A DNA stretch of 64,000 bases from Pestalotiopsis fici W106-1 (Eukaryota; Ascomycota; Sordariomycetes; Amphisphaeriales; Sporocadaceae), in contig NW_006917094.1 of the NCBI RefSeq assembly GCF_000516985.1, positions 62,001 to 126,000 on the forward strand, read 5' to 3'. The notes below the pieces were generated by a model. It was not told where the DNA came from, did not search any database, and saw only the letters and a program-made list of their open reading frames with translations. This document shows, piece after piece, positions 23,411 to 35,809 of this stretch. Within the stretch, counting starts at the first letter, position 1, and each line of letters begins with the position of its first letter. The translations under genes and the position numbers were made by a program.

Positions 23411-26127
23411 TTTTCTTCCAGGTCTTTGCGCCGATGATTTGAGGCTGCTACTACATCATAAGAAGAGTAGCGGAAAAAAGTGCCCTATTGTCTGGCTACG
23501 AGCACTCGCCTTGATAAGGCTCGACTCGTTCAGCAAAGAGCGACTTTGCAGAGAAAGTGATGAGCTACTAGCACCCCCAAGCAAAGACTAATCCAGATCT
23601 CTGCTCCAGGGGGAAAGAAAGAAGAAGAAAAAGAAAAGAAAAAAATCCCCTCAGTTCGTCCGTCCGCGCTCGTCGGCCGAGGAAAGCACCAACTGCTTGT
23701 GCAGTGCAGCAGCGCCTCCGTCGCTCGCAGAGTCTAGGCGCTCTGGATGAGCCGAGACGGAAAGCCCCAGAAAATCCAGGTAGTCGGTATAAGGTGAGGT
23801 AGGCGGCTGCGGCCACTGAGCAGGCAGGTAGCCGAGGAAATGCCGTCCGGGGGAAACAGGGAAGCTAGAGTCCAATTGCGGGTGCTAGACTCTCTCTGTT
23901 GTAGGAGTGGAGGGTCCCGTAGGTAAGGTAAGCACAAAAGACTCAGACCCGAGCCGAATAATCTTCTTCTTGTGGGCACACGATCAAAAACAACGACCGA
24001 CTTGACAAGAGCGAGTATCTAATAAAGGGGGATCCTTGCACTCTTGGGTTCTTGGTTCTTTTGACTTATACAAGAGGGAAACCGATTGAAGAGGATGAGT
24101 ATCCCAGTATATTATCATGCCTCCAAACGAGAATTGCTACGTTTATTAGACGCTCCCCTCAAAAGGTCATGGTCGCCCGCCACGTGGGCGTATCATTGCT
24201 GCTGCTCACATCCAGCCAGACCAAACAAAAGACCTCACCTCCGGCCATAGGGAGGTTACTAGGTAGGTAATACGCATTGCAAAGGAGGAACCAAACCCCC
24301 CTCCCCCATTCCCCGGATCCTTGGAACAGCGCCAATCACGGTGAGGTGTTGAGGTGTCTACAGCACCTACCTAGGTCTGCAGCCATTCGATTGTGCAGAC
24401 CGGATTGCGCGACAGCCTCACAATAATGATATTTCATCTCTGCCGCCTTCTGCCGCGCTGCCTTTTTGCTCTACCCGGCCACACTCACCCCATTCCCTTT
24501 GGTGCCCTTCGGATTGCCTCAATCGATCGATGCCCCCTAGCCAGGGTTCTGATTTGCCTGTTTACCTCTTGGCATGGGGTGTTCGCTCACTCCGGGTGCA
24601 GCCCGATGGATCTATCTATTACAGATTGACCTTTCAATGCAGCATGCCGTCTCATCACACGACACGATGCCTTTCTCTGGGCCAGGATGGTTTGTTCCTT
24701 TTTGCTGCCTTTCTTTTCCCTCTGCTACAGCTATTGCTCTGTTTCCACTGCCAGTACTATATGCAGTACTCTGTACATATGGTTGTGTGCCAATCATAGC
24801 GACTGGACACCCATTCCCCTTCATCTACGAGACCTGCATGCCACGCACTCTATTGAGCGTTTTTATTTTTGTTTTCTTCCCCATCGTTCGGTAAAGGTCG
24901 GAGCGAGACCAGCCAGCCAGCCAGCCCATAGACTCCTAGATCTCCTTGCTGCAGCTCGCTCGCATGGGCTCCATCCAGGCTCTAGCCCTTCGGTGGATAG
25001 GTGGAAACCGCGGCAACTCCACGTCGATTGCGACGTACAGATTACCTCGAGGTAGTGCCGAACAATCTGACGATGCTCACCTACGTACCTCACACTACGC
25101 ACTGCGCATTATCTACCTGCGTACCTGTCATGCTCCCGTGTGCGGACTGTGGGGTGTCGTGTTCTCCTGTCCTTTGCCAATACCAATGTATGTATGCCGT
25201 GCATGCGAAACTATGGCCACGACTTACCGTAGAAGTTCACATTAGCCGGGGTGTCCTTCTGTCGTGGCTGGTCGGCCCGAGGTGAGAGTCCTCGTCACTT
25301 TCCCTCACCGAGCACCCCTGCCATGCGATAAAAGAATACTACTTGGATATACTACTCAGTCTCAGCACGCAATTCAATTCTGCTGTACGGCATGGGCTAG
25401 ACCCGACCAAACGATGCCAGCGTCCTACGATGAATTTGCATTTGCTCTTATCAGTCTCATGTTCGACGGTTCAAGGTGCAACCCTTTCGTCGCTCAAACA
25501 GGAATGGCAAAAATCACGCGAAGGTTTGCATGGTTATAGTCGGCGTTGGGCCTCGATGACTGTGTGCACACAGTGCTTAGGCGCTCATTCGGAAAATCTA
25601 GGCGGATTCGCTGCCGTGAAAGGCTACGAGCACAGCTCCCTGCATGTCAACAATGCAGCATCGACTCAATCCAATCGCTTCCCCCCAAGGATCCTTTCGG
25701 GAGTAGCATACGCTTTGTTTTCCACAATGTTCTTGCTTTTCGGCGACCATGATTCGATAGAGTTCATGCGGCTGGGACAGAAACAGTCAAGCATTGGGAT
25801 GCCAAGAAACACATCATGGTAAGCAATTGGGCAACATGTTGCACCTCGTTTACTCTTTCACCCTCTGTTTACTGAAAGAGGTGGGCAAGAAACAAAAATA
25901 ATCGGACCGTTCCACACAGTCGTTGACATTGGGCCTCGGCGAAGTTCAAAAATCACATATATTCGATTGGACACGGTTTAGCAATGTTGAATGCTTTGGC
26001 CCAACGTATCCAGCGCTCCTTGGGCTGCCTTCGTGGCTGAATCTATTCCATTGCTGAACCATTGAAAAGTTTACCACGTATCTCATTGAAACATCCTGAA
26101 AATATTGAAGATCAGGACCCAGATTAT
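23411..26127. other. Long spacer, no supported gene
   Basis: About 2.7 kb. The left part is the promoter of the caspase-like gene, including a polypurine run near 23610-23645. Plus-strand frames occur (the longest is 159 codons at 25343-25822), but they lack domains, splice logic or signal peptides. I see nothing else. Confidence 0.5.
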
Positions 26128-26606
26128 CTAAGCATAGGCGTTGAGAGCCTTCTCTAGGGTGTCATCCAGATCAGAAGTGTCACTCTTCGCCTTACCCGCA
26201 CAAGTGGGCACTTCGTCAATGATCTCGTCGGCGAGGGCGTCAACACTGGTCTTTAGAGCTCGGGGTGTGGCGGCGAACATTCCTTGCTTGCCAATCTCTG
26301 TGTTTAGCAAGCTCTGGTGAACTTTCACAAACTGATGATTACGTACTAATGAATGCGTTGTAACTTAGGATTTCACTACCACTCACTTTTCCAAAGGCAT
26401 CGCAAATGTCAGATTGTTCGGTCCTCTTATAGGGGTCTTCGGGCCCTCGCTTCATGGCGTCGACGTCCTTCATATTAGAATAACACAAGGCAATAAAATA
26501 ATTCTCTAGACATGAGACCTACTGGGGCAGCTACAACAGGGTTGTCCGAGCCAGATACAGCATCGTTGGTGTTGGCGGACAGCGCCGCCAAAGAGGGTAG
26601 TGGCAT
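26128..26606 (-). CDS. HsbA/cell-wall-protein-like small protein (5' end uncertain)
   Basis: Three exons (26606-26523, 26467-26387 and 26331-26128) with two 55-bp introns of good consensus (GTAGGT, GTGAGT; branch CTAAT) give 122 codons with an in-frame stop. The last exon encodes FVKVHQSLLNTEIGKQGMF, then VDALADEIIDEVPT and LDDTLEKALNAYA. This resembles the helical fungal hydrophobic-surface-binding/galactomannoprotein-like proteins, which contain VHQALLN-x-x-IGK and end in an Ala/Tyr helix. Those proteins are usually secreted and 180-220 aa, so this model probably lacks 5' exons. An acceptor-like TTTACAG lies just before the ATG, and a signal-peptide-like frame starts at 27211. Either the gene has more exons upstream or it is a truncated copy. 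Family function: binding to hydrophobic surfaces or the cell wall. Confidence 0.55.
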
Positions 26607-28911
26607 TTTATTCTCCCTGTAAATAAATCAGTGCTGAAAAGCCAAAACGGTTCATTCAGATACTCTAGAATTATGATTTCAAAGAGTCACTTCAACAGTC
26701 ACTGTGGAAATACCATTGGCCCAGCGTCCCTGATGTTTGCGCTGGTCTGTATCATTCCATTCCAACCAGTATCGCCGAGACAAATCGCAATACTGGTGGT
26801 TGGTTTAAACTTTGGCATCACACAGATCACTGACCAGTGACTGACAACCATTTCTTGAAATTCTGCAATGTAGTGAGCGGAATGCTGTGTCTTCTGTAGA
26901 TTAGTCTCGGCCATCAGCCGGGTCGGTTTTCCAACAAAGTCCACGGGAGGGTCAGAAGGAGCTCTTTTCAAAGGACCTGACTAAACCTGGTGCAGGCTAA
27001 CTCGCTACCCAGCCAGGACCTGAAATGATAGGATTAAACTTAATCTCTACTTACATTTCTCGTTTAGTGGGTGCCGATTTTATGCAATAAGGTAAAAATG
27101 TATTGGAAGTCATATGGCTGAAACGAACGATCCGAGAACAGCCAAGAAAAATATAGTTAAGGCTATGGATGCGATCCGAATGTACTTGCACACAATCTCC
27201 TTGCTGGACATGTGCCCTGGGAAACAGTCTTAAACTCATCCATATCCCATAAGCTCTTGTTGAAAGTTAAATGGCAATATTAGCCAATACATTTATTTAT
27301 ACTTGCTTCTATATAACTTACTGCAGGACTGTAAGGTCTTCTCAAACGTTGATATCAAATCATCTACCCCTTTGTCTGACTGGGGCATGGCGGACAGCAT
27401 ACCTAGCTTGAGAGAGTCTCTAGGCCCTTTGATTTTGAGGCTGTTATAACATTCAAGCAGAAGATGATCGAGTGCTTCTTGGCCCAGGAAGCCACAATCG
27501 TAAATCACAGATTTTGTGATGGCAACTGGACTGTTTATCGACAGACCGAACATTTACTGTTTGTATATGGCCACAACTTGAAGAATGTCTAACTACTTTT
27601 TCCGGAAAGACATTCGGTTCACGCCCTTGTGGTTACCAACGCATATCCATCAGGTTTGCGCTTATGATTTCGAATTCTTCCACGGATATTGACAGTCTCT
27701 TGCACGCCTTCGCAACGTACCGAGCGTGTGACCGAGCCAGATTGCAAAATCATCAGAAGGAATAATAACGCCAACACTTCCGAAATAGAAACCCGAAACC
27801 CACATCAAACTACACTATCTGCCCGTTAGTAAGGCACAATCCTGATTTGAAGATTTAGGAAGTTGGAGAAGAGCACGCGTTCCCCTAGAGACAATTAGGT
27901 GGCTCAAGTATGATCTGAAGACTGGACTGATCGGACGGTGTTGTGTCAGATATCAGATGCTACGGATGCATTATTGTGAGCTACTTTGAGGCATAATTCC
28001 ATTCCATCAACGCATCATTGTGTAGATGCTTTACGGCCACACTGAAATTTGCACCATCTGAAGATGAAAGTACCGAAGTCCCAGCGAGTGATAGCGCACA
28101 AGATACCTTGCACCTATTACGTCTCTAGAGCTCTCTAGAGATAGAATACTTTCATTTCCGCTTTGCAATTAACCATAATTGTGCAACTCTGTATAGCCTT
28201 GGACATATTGATGCAAGTGACAGATGTAATTACAAATTGTATCATTTCCAGGTAAAACTCTTTACATAACCAAAATGTTGCTCGAGAAAAAAAAGTTTAC
28301 AGGTAGATTCACAATATGCATTAAAAAGATTTCTAGGTTACGATGCGTCCATAGGTTTGAAAAGCCACCATACACACTCCATGTATATGACCGACAAAGT
28401 CAATGACATCATGCAAGGATGAATTGGGGTTGCGAGGTCCGAGTGCGAAATGCGCCGACCTGGTAAAGGGAATCCCCGGCACCTTGGCGCGGCGCCTCGA
28501 GCGCGCCAGTAACAGCGCTAGACACCCCACGATGGGCACGCTGTAACTTCGATGCCATTACACTGTCGATCTGGACTCTACATCAGGTCAGATGCGATTG
28601 TTGAATTTGCTCATCAACTATATCATCTCTGCGGCATCTCGGTTGTCTTTCTCCTTTTCTTCGTCAAAGTTATTTAGAGATAAACAACCTCGACGGCAAC
28701 AAGGTAGTAGTACCTTACCTAACCCAGGATCCACGGAATTGTGGCATCTCGAACTCGCCGTGTTTCATCTGTGCACTTGAAAGTCGCAGTGTCTTTTGCC
28801 GGAACCATCTATCCAAGGCAGTTTTTACAACGAGCAGAACAATAGGACACACAAATTTTCCAGATTATTGAAGCCGAGAAAACAGAGTATTCACATTACT
28901 TGACCTTCAAG
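26607..28911. other. AT-rich spacer with scattered minus-strand open fragments
   Basis: About 2.3 kb. Minus-strand fragments at 26699-27000, 27109-27239 and 27293-27553 are flanked by good splice consensus, for example donor GTAAGTAGAG near 27055 with acceptor TTTCAG near 27020. One fragment starting at 27211 reads like a signal peptide (IASIALTIFFLAVLGSFVSA). I could not join them into one clean gene. The stretch 27560-28900 holds nothing I recognise apart from the promoter of the DUF1295 gene. Confidence 0.45.
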
Positions 28912-30300
28912 ATGGCGGGAACCGTTCACGTACTCGATGATTACTACCTGGCCATCACACTTCTCATCACGATTGGCTACCAACTCGCCTTCTTCGCGGT
29001 CGCATTCACGTTCAAGTTTGATAAGTTGACAGGTCAGTGGTCAATACAAATTTCAGTCACATTCATGGGTAATGGAACACCACATTACTAACACAGGCAT
29101 ACTACACAGACTTTGCCGGAGGCACAAACTTTGTAGTCCTAGCCATCATTACGCTTGCCTTCAGCGACCACCACCATGCGCGCCAGATTGTCGCGTCGCT
29201 GTTCATCATGGTCTGGGGCTGTAAGCATCATCTTGTGTTACTTTTTACTCGTGCTTTGTTGTCTCATGAAAACCTACTTTCCGAAATGGTGCTGCTGGAT
29301 AACTTGATCAGAATGCTACTCCAAACTTGAAAACGGCCAGACTAACACGTATCTTTGCAGTGCGGCTCTCGGGATTCCTCCTCTTTCGCATCCTAAAGAC
29401 GGGCAAGGATGATCGCTTTGATGACAAGCGTGACAAGTTCTTCCCATTTCTTGGATTCTGGTAAGGATTATCTCCCAAAGCCACTGGTAGCTTCCTAGGC
29501 TGGTAGTGTCTTAGATACCTATGAACTAACATGCCACGTTTCTTCCCCAATCAGGGTGTTCCAGATGATCTGGGTCTGGACAGTCTCATTACCCGTGACT
29601 GTGTTGAACTCGCCAAACATCCAGCAATACCCCCAGGCATCTTTTGGCACGGGCCGCGATATTGCGGGTGTCATCCTATTTACCATTGGCTTTGTCATGG
29701 AGAGCATGAGTGATGTACAAAAGTTCATTTTCCGCCAAAGGAACAACAAGTCTGCCATTTGCGACAAGGGGTTCTTTTCCTGGAGTCGCCATCCTAATTA
29801 CTTTGGAGAAATTATTATCCAGTTTGGTAAGTCAGAAACTAAGTGTTTACCGTGCTCAAAACTCCAAACTAATACATACAGCAATCTACATGATTGCTGT
29901 TTCCTCTGCGGCTGATGGGTACGTACGTGGCCAAGCATACAAAGCCCTCTATGCCACGATCTTGGGCCCGTTCTTCTTGACTATACTGCTCATGTTCGTG
30001 TCTGGACTTCCGCTATCAGAGCGACCAGGTGCAAAGAAGAGATATGAGAACGGCTCAAACTGGGAAGGCTACCAACGATACCTCAAGAGAACCAGTATCC
30101 TTATCCCGCTTCCACCGCAGTTGTATGAGCGACTGCCAGTCATCATCAAGAGGACGATCCTCCTAGAGTTCCCAATGTACGTCTTTGATCCAGCAAAGCA
30201 TTCCAGTGGAGCACAGGGACATCGCTCTGCGGAAGAAGGAAATGGACAGACTGTTCCCAGTGATATTAGGCAAAGTGGAGAACATTTGACAAGCAATTAG
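28912..30300 (+). CDS. DUF1295 membrane protein, steroid 5-alpha-reductase-like
   Basis: Five exons (28912-29032, 29110-29220, 29361-29460, 29555-29826 and 29882-30300) join in frame to 340 aa, each junction with GT-AG consensus. The start ATG follows CAAG, and the protein begins MAGTVHVLDDYY. It has about six hydrophobic segments, including the first after the N-terminus (YYLAITLLITIGYQLAFF). Diagnostic DUF1295 motifs are GRDIAGVILFTIGFVMES, then SDVQKFIFR, the WSRHPNYFGEI signature and a LPLSERPGAKKRYENG segment. The family shares the fold of sterol reductases and isoprenylcysteine methyltransferases and is expected in ER-type membranes. Its substrate is unknown. A hydrophilic tail of about 35 residues closes the protein. 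It converges with the GFA gene, 181 bp away. Confidence 0.9.
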
Positions 30301-30481
30301 TTCTTCATTCAGGTATCAAAAGGCCTAAATGGTCCATTCTATGAGATGAAATGAAGGTTTAGATTGTTTCTTATGATTACGCCTTGATACCTCGTTCTAC
30401 CTAGTTTGTTCCACAACTTCATCTCGATTTCTACACCACGTAATGTACAGTCAACAGTTCAGTAAAGTATTAGTTACTCTT

Positions 30482-31337
30482 TCAGTGTCCTATATGAGTG
30501 AATGAGCTACTGAGCTCGCAAAGACCCTTCTTGGTATCATTGAGCTTGGATATTTCTTCAGTCGGCCTCGGCTCAGGCAGCAAGCCTCCACTGCCCATGA
30601 GGGCGCTACCCGGGACGTCCACGGGCTGATCCAGTGTTTCCTGGGGGCCCGAGTACTCCGAATCCGTCGGCTCCTCCGAGTAACATTCAGAGCCTTCGGG
30701 TATGGGGACCATGGCCGACTTGGTCCATATGTGGATGGCATTGTTCCAGTCGAGCCCATCCAGACAACCTCCCTTGACGGAAACTACATTCTTTCCCTGT
30801 GAAAGTTGGACGATGAGTATCGACGACAAATTTCTCAATAGGATTGAGACCTACCGGCGTCGTGTGTAAAAGCCTCGATCCGCACCTACGGCAAAAGTAG
30901 CTTTGCAGAATAAATAGGTTAGCCGTCCGGTGCTACAGCCGACAGCGTTGGACCTGTCGATTAGAAAGAACCTACCAGTATAGCGTGTGTCCACTTGGAG
31001 TAGGACGACTATGATATTAAAGAATGTCGTTGATGAGTTGCGCATCAATGCATAAAGACAGCGTGTAGCCTGCTTACGAGTAACACGACAGCTCCTCCGT
31101 CTGAGGGAGAGCGAACCTGGGAAAGATTGCAGAAGTGCCAAAGGCGGAGCTCGTCTGCCTCCTACACTCGGCGCAGTGGCATATATAACTTTATCAGACA
31201 GTCAGCTAATCAATGTTGCGAGTCGGAATACTTGTCATGATGATGAGAAGAAAAGGAAGAAGGAAAACGTACAGTGCCAATGGCTTCGCCAAGGGTGTCT
31301 TGAAGCTCACGCTTCCGCATTGACAGCGAGCCTCCAT
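30482..31337 (-). CDS. GFA/CENP-V zinc-binding domain protein
   Basis: Five small exons (31337-31273, 31188-31078, 31008-30976, 30900-30855 and 30796-30482) join in frame to 189 aa. Each junction restores the conserved family sequence. The domain is that of glutathione-dependent formaldehyde-activating-like (GFA/CENP-V, Mss4-like fold) proteins. Zinc ligands are visible as C5-x-C7, C25-x-C27-x2-C30 and C73-x2-C76 (CYFCRRCG). The typical end segment VKGGCLDGLDW, then HIWTKSAMVPIPEG, is present. A Pro/Glu-rich tail of about 70 residues, with no visible motif, follows. Fungal members are mostly uncharacterised; the name reflects homology to bacterial formaldehyde enzymes, and the real substrate is unknown. 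No signal peptide, so cytosolic. The ATG at 31337 lies in a different frame from a longer overlapping open frame that would miss the C-x-C motif. Confidence 0.9.
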
Positions 31338-32583
31338 AGTAAGCTGCAGTAGTGGCTATAGATGACTTGCTCGTTGTTTCGACCGACAGGCCTGGGGCAT
31401 CAAGAGAAAGCTGATAATAATGCTTCGGGGAACTGGATTGGAATATCGAGGAGCTAGATAGTTTGCATATGGCAATAAAACACAATACTTTCGCGAAATT
31501 GTGGTTGATAGGATGATGTGTTCTCATTCAAACACGTCCTGGTCGCATCTTCTCCGCAGACGGGGTTAGACTGCGCGATGTGATTCGACCGGGGGTTGCC
31601 TGACTCATCGGCTGCCTACCGCGAAGTCACATGCTCAGGCGTCACTGCAAATCAAAGTCGCCCTTATTAATTCTTTTTTCCCACTTTCTTATCTTAAGAT
31701 TGTGACAAACCATATGCGTCATCCCTCACAACTGTAATTGCGACTCTGGCTGGAGATGCCAAATGGGGCCAAGTTTGTGGTTGACTTTTTAGGTTTTATG
31801 GCTTTGGATTTATGGTTCAACTCTAGTAAATTCGATCGCCCGAAGCTGACTCCCTGTAATGGGGATTACGGATAAACCCGCCTAGGCAGCTATACAACTG
31901 AAGGATATATATATTTTATTTCATCTCGACTATAGACCGATACCTGCGAGCTGGCCAAGGGATCATGCCTAATTTAAAAACAGACCGAAGCATACTCACG
32001 ACTTGTCGCCTGTTGACTGGGACTATCATATGCATAGATCTCCAAGGTTTGGCGAGTACAACAACATGAAATGGGCTATGGCTTGTCCAACATGCCGGGG
32101 TGCAACTCAGACTGGACCCGAAGACCACAGTTATCCAGGCTGGTTCAAGTCCTTTTGCCGCTGAATGACAAGATTGGTTAGATGATGCGAGCTAAATAGC
32201 TCGAAATACAAGACGAAGATTTCACTAGAAATTTGAGATGTCAAGATTGACCCCTACATTGATGAAAGTGGACTACCTGTTATCAACGGCAACAAAGAAT
32301 ATCGAGTAATACAGTAGACAATCCAAAAGCACAGCAAGACTTCTTGAAAACAAGGAAAAGAAATAACTATTTACACAGGCTGAGTAACGCTGATCGAGCT
32401 TTCAAATAGCTCGTCAATGCTTGGGTAAAAGAAAAGAAAAGATACAATGGCCCGGATTTGCATGCCATTGCTTGTTGGTTGGCTGGCCATGATTCGAGGA
32501 CGTGAATACGTAATTAAACTTAATATGCCACCTGAGCATTCTTCCGCTGCTCCAAGACAAATATCCTACATCCATCCTCTCGC
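31338..32583. other. Spacer between GFA gene and F-box/2EXR-like gene
   Basis: About 1.25 kb of AT-rich sequence with the GFA promoter on the left and the 3' UTR of the 2EXR-like gene on the right. No gene is supported. Confidence 0.6.
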
Positions 32584-33738
32584 TCAATTTCCATGCTGCG
32601 ACTTACCACACCTCTCCACACAGACAACACCGACACGCCTGACGGGAGCCCAACTCGAGCGACTCCGCACTTCATACAGCGCATCCTCGAGGTCATGGCA
32701 AAACCTCACCCGCTGGGTGTCGTCCCATTCAGCCACAGCAATCTCAACCTCGAGGTGCCGGAGTTCCTTCAGCCGTGCAAGCCCATGCTCGACCCAATGC
32801 AAAATCTTGTCATTGTCATCCCGGACACGAACGGTAGGAGACCCTCGGCGAGGCAGACCGTCCGCAACCCATGACCCGAAAGCGCCGCCGCCGCAGAGAA
32901 TCTTGAGCCGGAGGCCGCGCAGTCCAGTGGACCAGAGCTCGCACAGATCGCGCCACTCGTCGGCATAAGTGCCAGTGAGGTCGCGCGAGAGCAGTTCGAG
33001 GCGGACCCGACGCACGCTGGCTCGTTGCCAAGGCTGGAGGCCTTTTCCAAAAGACCGCGCTGCCCATAAACCAGATGAGAACCAGTTGACAAAGATGAAC
33101 TCGTTTTCCGTCAATGCTAGCTCTCGCGTTTCGTGGTAGACTTGCTTGTTAGCTCGTAAGAGTGCCGAGGGCAGACCAGCCAGGGGCCGGTATGGGGATA
33201 AGAGCGTCACCTCCCCGGCTTCTTTCTCTACTGGGCGTTTGGCTGTAGTTGTGTCGTGGAGAATCCTCGGATCCGCACCGCTGACCGGAGGAGAGCTCCC
33301 TGGCTGAACAACTTTGAGAAAATAGTGGTTGTAGACAGGCATGGGGTACCAGGGTGTTAGCTGGGATTGCTTGATAGGATGTCCCAAATGTATCCAGCGA
33401 TAGATTTGGATCCTGATTTCGAATGGTAGCTCCATGAGCGGGAAAGGCTTGATGTCCGCATTTGAGTCTTCCGAGATGCAGCTCTCAGCTACAGACTCCG
33501 TCCTTGGTAGGTCCGCATAGTTGTACATGATTTCTCCCATTTGCATAGCCAAGCTGAGTCCAGTCGTAGGCTTGTTGTCAGTTGGTGTATCAATGTTGTT
33601 TTGAGCCCACGGCACCGTGTTGCCATTGTGGAAGAAATCTTCTCCGGTTGGCTGTAGCTCAATCATTTCCGCTTTTTGCTGTGCCGCGCAATTGGCGTTG
33701 AACAAAAGAAAAAGTTTGATGCGAAAGTTTTCATACAA
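32584..33738 (-). CDS. F-box/2EXR-like fungal protein
   Basis: A single open exon of up to 384 aa. The core begins FPLMELPFEIRIQIYRWI, the conserved opening of the fungal 2EXR/F-box-like domain (LP-x-E-I-R-x-x-I). Next come LLRANKQVYHETRELALTEN, typical of the second half of such proteins (L-x-x-N-x-x-I/V-x-x-E), and a W/R-rich segment. Such proteins occur in large numbers in filamentous fungi and are thought to be substrate adaptors or structural proteins; none close is characterised to my knowledge. The start is uncertain: the first Met (33738) precedes a hydrophobic stretch, and Met25 (33666, MIELQPTGED) or Met66 are alternatives. No TM segment or signal peptide is convincing. Confidence 0.7.
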   Translation of the reverse strand: MYENFRIKLFLLFNANCAAQQKAEMIELQPTGEDFFHNGNTVPWAQNNIDTPTDNKPTTGLSLAMQMGEIMYNYADLPRTESVAESCISEDSNADIKPFPLMELPFEIRIQIYRWIHLGHPIKQSQLTPWYPMPVYNHYFLKVVQPGSSPPVSGADPRILHDTTTAKRPVEKEAGEVTLLSPYRPLAGLPSALLRANKQVYHETRELALTENEFIFVNWFSSGLWAARSFGKGLQPWQRASVRRVRLELLSRDLTGTYADEWRDLCELWSTGLRGLRLKILCGGGAFGSWVADGLPRRGSPTVRVRDDNDKILHWVEHGLARLKELRHLEVEIAVAEWDDTQRVRFCHDLEDALYEVRSRSSWAPVRRVGVVCVERCGKSQHGN

Positions 33739-34906
33739 CTGCGGCAGAGAAGCTGATGTGCGCGGTATGAGGATTCGCCCAACATACCACGGCTAATGAG
33801 GAAAAGATGAGAAGAAGAAAACGCATCTTGCACACGACAGATATGAGTCTGGATATAACAAATTTTTTTTTCCCTCAAAGCCCCGGGCATTGAATCAATC
33901 CTGACCTAGCATGACATGAAAAAATCCCTAAGATAGAGATGACCAATGAGCTTTCTGTATGCAAGCTAGGATACTGCGGGCAGCGATCAGTGTCATCTCA
34001 AGGCTGAAGAATTGCTTGTGCGACTCAGCTAGTCCAGCAAGTAATCCCGACTTATGTCAGCTTACACCACATCGGCGTGCAGTACCTCGATTGCGAGTGA
34101 CAGGCCAATGCATGAGCGAACACCACTTTCGATCAAGGATAGTCCCTCTGCAACTATGCCGTGGCACTAGTTGAGCTATGACACGCGTTGGCCCGGTGGC
34201 CGAGTCAGATCAGATTGCTGTCAAGGATTTAAGCCGGAAACTTATCGAGAGCCAAGGGCTAGGCCACGCGGGTGAGCACAAAACACAAGGAATACTGTAT
34301 GTTACAAGCTTGTTGGCTCGACTTTGTCGGGTCAGGCACCGTACATAAAAAACAGCAAAACAAGTTGACGCCTCGTGCCAGGCCACTGTGATCAAGTGTG
34401 ACACAAGCGTGAGATTCCAGGCTGCAGAGTAACCATATCAAGAATTTGCAATTTCCTTGACAACTGCCGAGCGCTGCTCAAGAGGATTGACAGGCCCGCG
34501 CCGTGCTACTAGGCTCCTGAGAACCGAACACTGGATCGTCAGATTTAGTTGCGTGTCGTCTTCGAGAGACCGATGCCACCATGCCCCATGCTTCAAGATG
34601 GTAAAGCGTGGACTGTATGTAGCCAAGCAGTTTAAGCACTTTAGTCTTGAGCTTAACACAACAAGAGTTCCCCCGACTGCTTCAGCTGCAACTCAGCTTA
34701 GCCCCGCGAATGACCATATTACCTCTCTCTGACACGTACTTCTACGTGTATATTGGTGAATGCAGTTCACCATGTTTGGGATACAAACATACTAGGTGTG
34801 TACTTTTGCCCAACTCCATCGCCATGTGGCAGCTGATGTCCACAAAAACTGATGGGTTTCGTGTTGTTGTCTTGGTACTTTGGGCGTTTGACTTGTTGTC
34901 GTTCGT
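33739..34906. other. Spacer upstream of the F-box/2EXR-like gene
   Basis: About 1.2 kb. It holds the promoter of the 2EXR-like gene on the left and the 3' region of MED8 on the right. Open frames are short and random-looking. Confidence 0.6.
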
Positions 34907-35809
34907 TCATCTGGAAAGTTGACCCAGCGTCGCAACCTTGAGCATGTTTTCTAACTTCAACCCGTCGACATGCTCAGTTGCAACGCCGGACTGACTGGCC
35001 TGAGATTGCAGTGAAGGAACGGTAGGAGGTGGCGGTGGTGGTAGATCGTCAAGCATGACCACATCGTCGTCTTCGGCGTGCAGCTTCGGTGGTGCGACAG
35101 CCTTGGTCTCCTCGTCATCCTCATCCTCGTCATCGTCGTCCTCCTCGTATTCAAATTTCCTCCTCAGTCCAGTCCTGACATTCTCAATGCCCAGGTCAAG
35201 CTCTTCCGCCGTAAAGTCTTCAGGGAATTCGTCCACGATGAATTTTTCTGCTCTCTTGCGAACCCATGCATCGAGCGACGCCCATCGCTGGTTCATGGGT
35301 GACATGTCCTCGTCGTCATCATCCTCATCATTGTTGCGATGTTCAAGCTTGATCTCTCCTTTGAGCGATTCATCAAGCTCGGAATAGGCCTTCCGGCCCT
35401 CATCTAGCGATGCCGCGACGTCGGGCTCTGGTTTCTTGCGCAGCAGCTGTAAAAGAATGTTCTCCTGGGTCCGACCAGGAAAGTTTGTGGAGGGATGCAC
35501 AGCAAGACGGCTGAAGAGCTCGTCATTGTTCGACATGTTGGTAAGGAGCGAGCGCATGGTGGCTTGAAGAATGTCGGCAGAGTTTTGTAGGGATGCTCTG
35601 GTTTGCGCGGGCATGGTTTAGCATCGGAACCAAGGTTTCTCACCAGTAAATACACATTTGCAATGGGGCCGCACGTACAGGTTTGGGAGTGGGTTGCTGC
35701 TGAAGACATCATTCTTGAGTGTTCCGATGCTATCTGACACCTGCTGCAGGCGCTGGCGCGTCTGTTCCAGCGCCTTAAGTTCTTCTTGTGATATGTTGAG
35801 TGACGCCAT
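34907..35809 (-). CDS. MED8: Mediator complex subunit 8
   Basis: Two exons (35809-35679 and 35597-34907; intron 35598-35678, donor GTACGTG) give 273 aa. The start MASLNISQEELKALEQTRQRL is the expected N-terminus of Med8, and the intron joins NPLPNL to ASLQNSADILQATM. Med8 belongs to the head module of Mediator, binds TBP and bridges to Med18/20; it acts in the nucleus in RNA polymerase II transcription. Visible features are N-terminal helices, the FPGRTQENILLQLLRKK segment, a WASLDAWVRKRAEKF helix, an Asp/Glu-rich tract near residue 200 and a Pro-rich stretch before the C-terminal helix GLKLENMLKVATLGQLSR. The acidic tract is encoded by a repetitive stretch near 35110-35150. Confidence 0.9.

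Noticed and set aside
25343..25822. Plus-strand 159-codon frame
   Set aside because: It is long, but no domain, TM segment or signal was seen, and amino-acid composition is random-like.
34196..34225. tRNA-like 5' half (CCCGGTGGCCGAGT)
   Set aside because: It resembles the D-arm of a Leu/Ser tRNA, but no anticodon arm or GTTCGAATC-type T-arm follows at the right distance.
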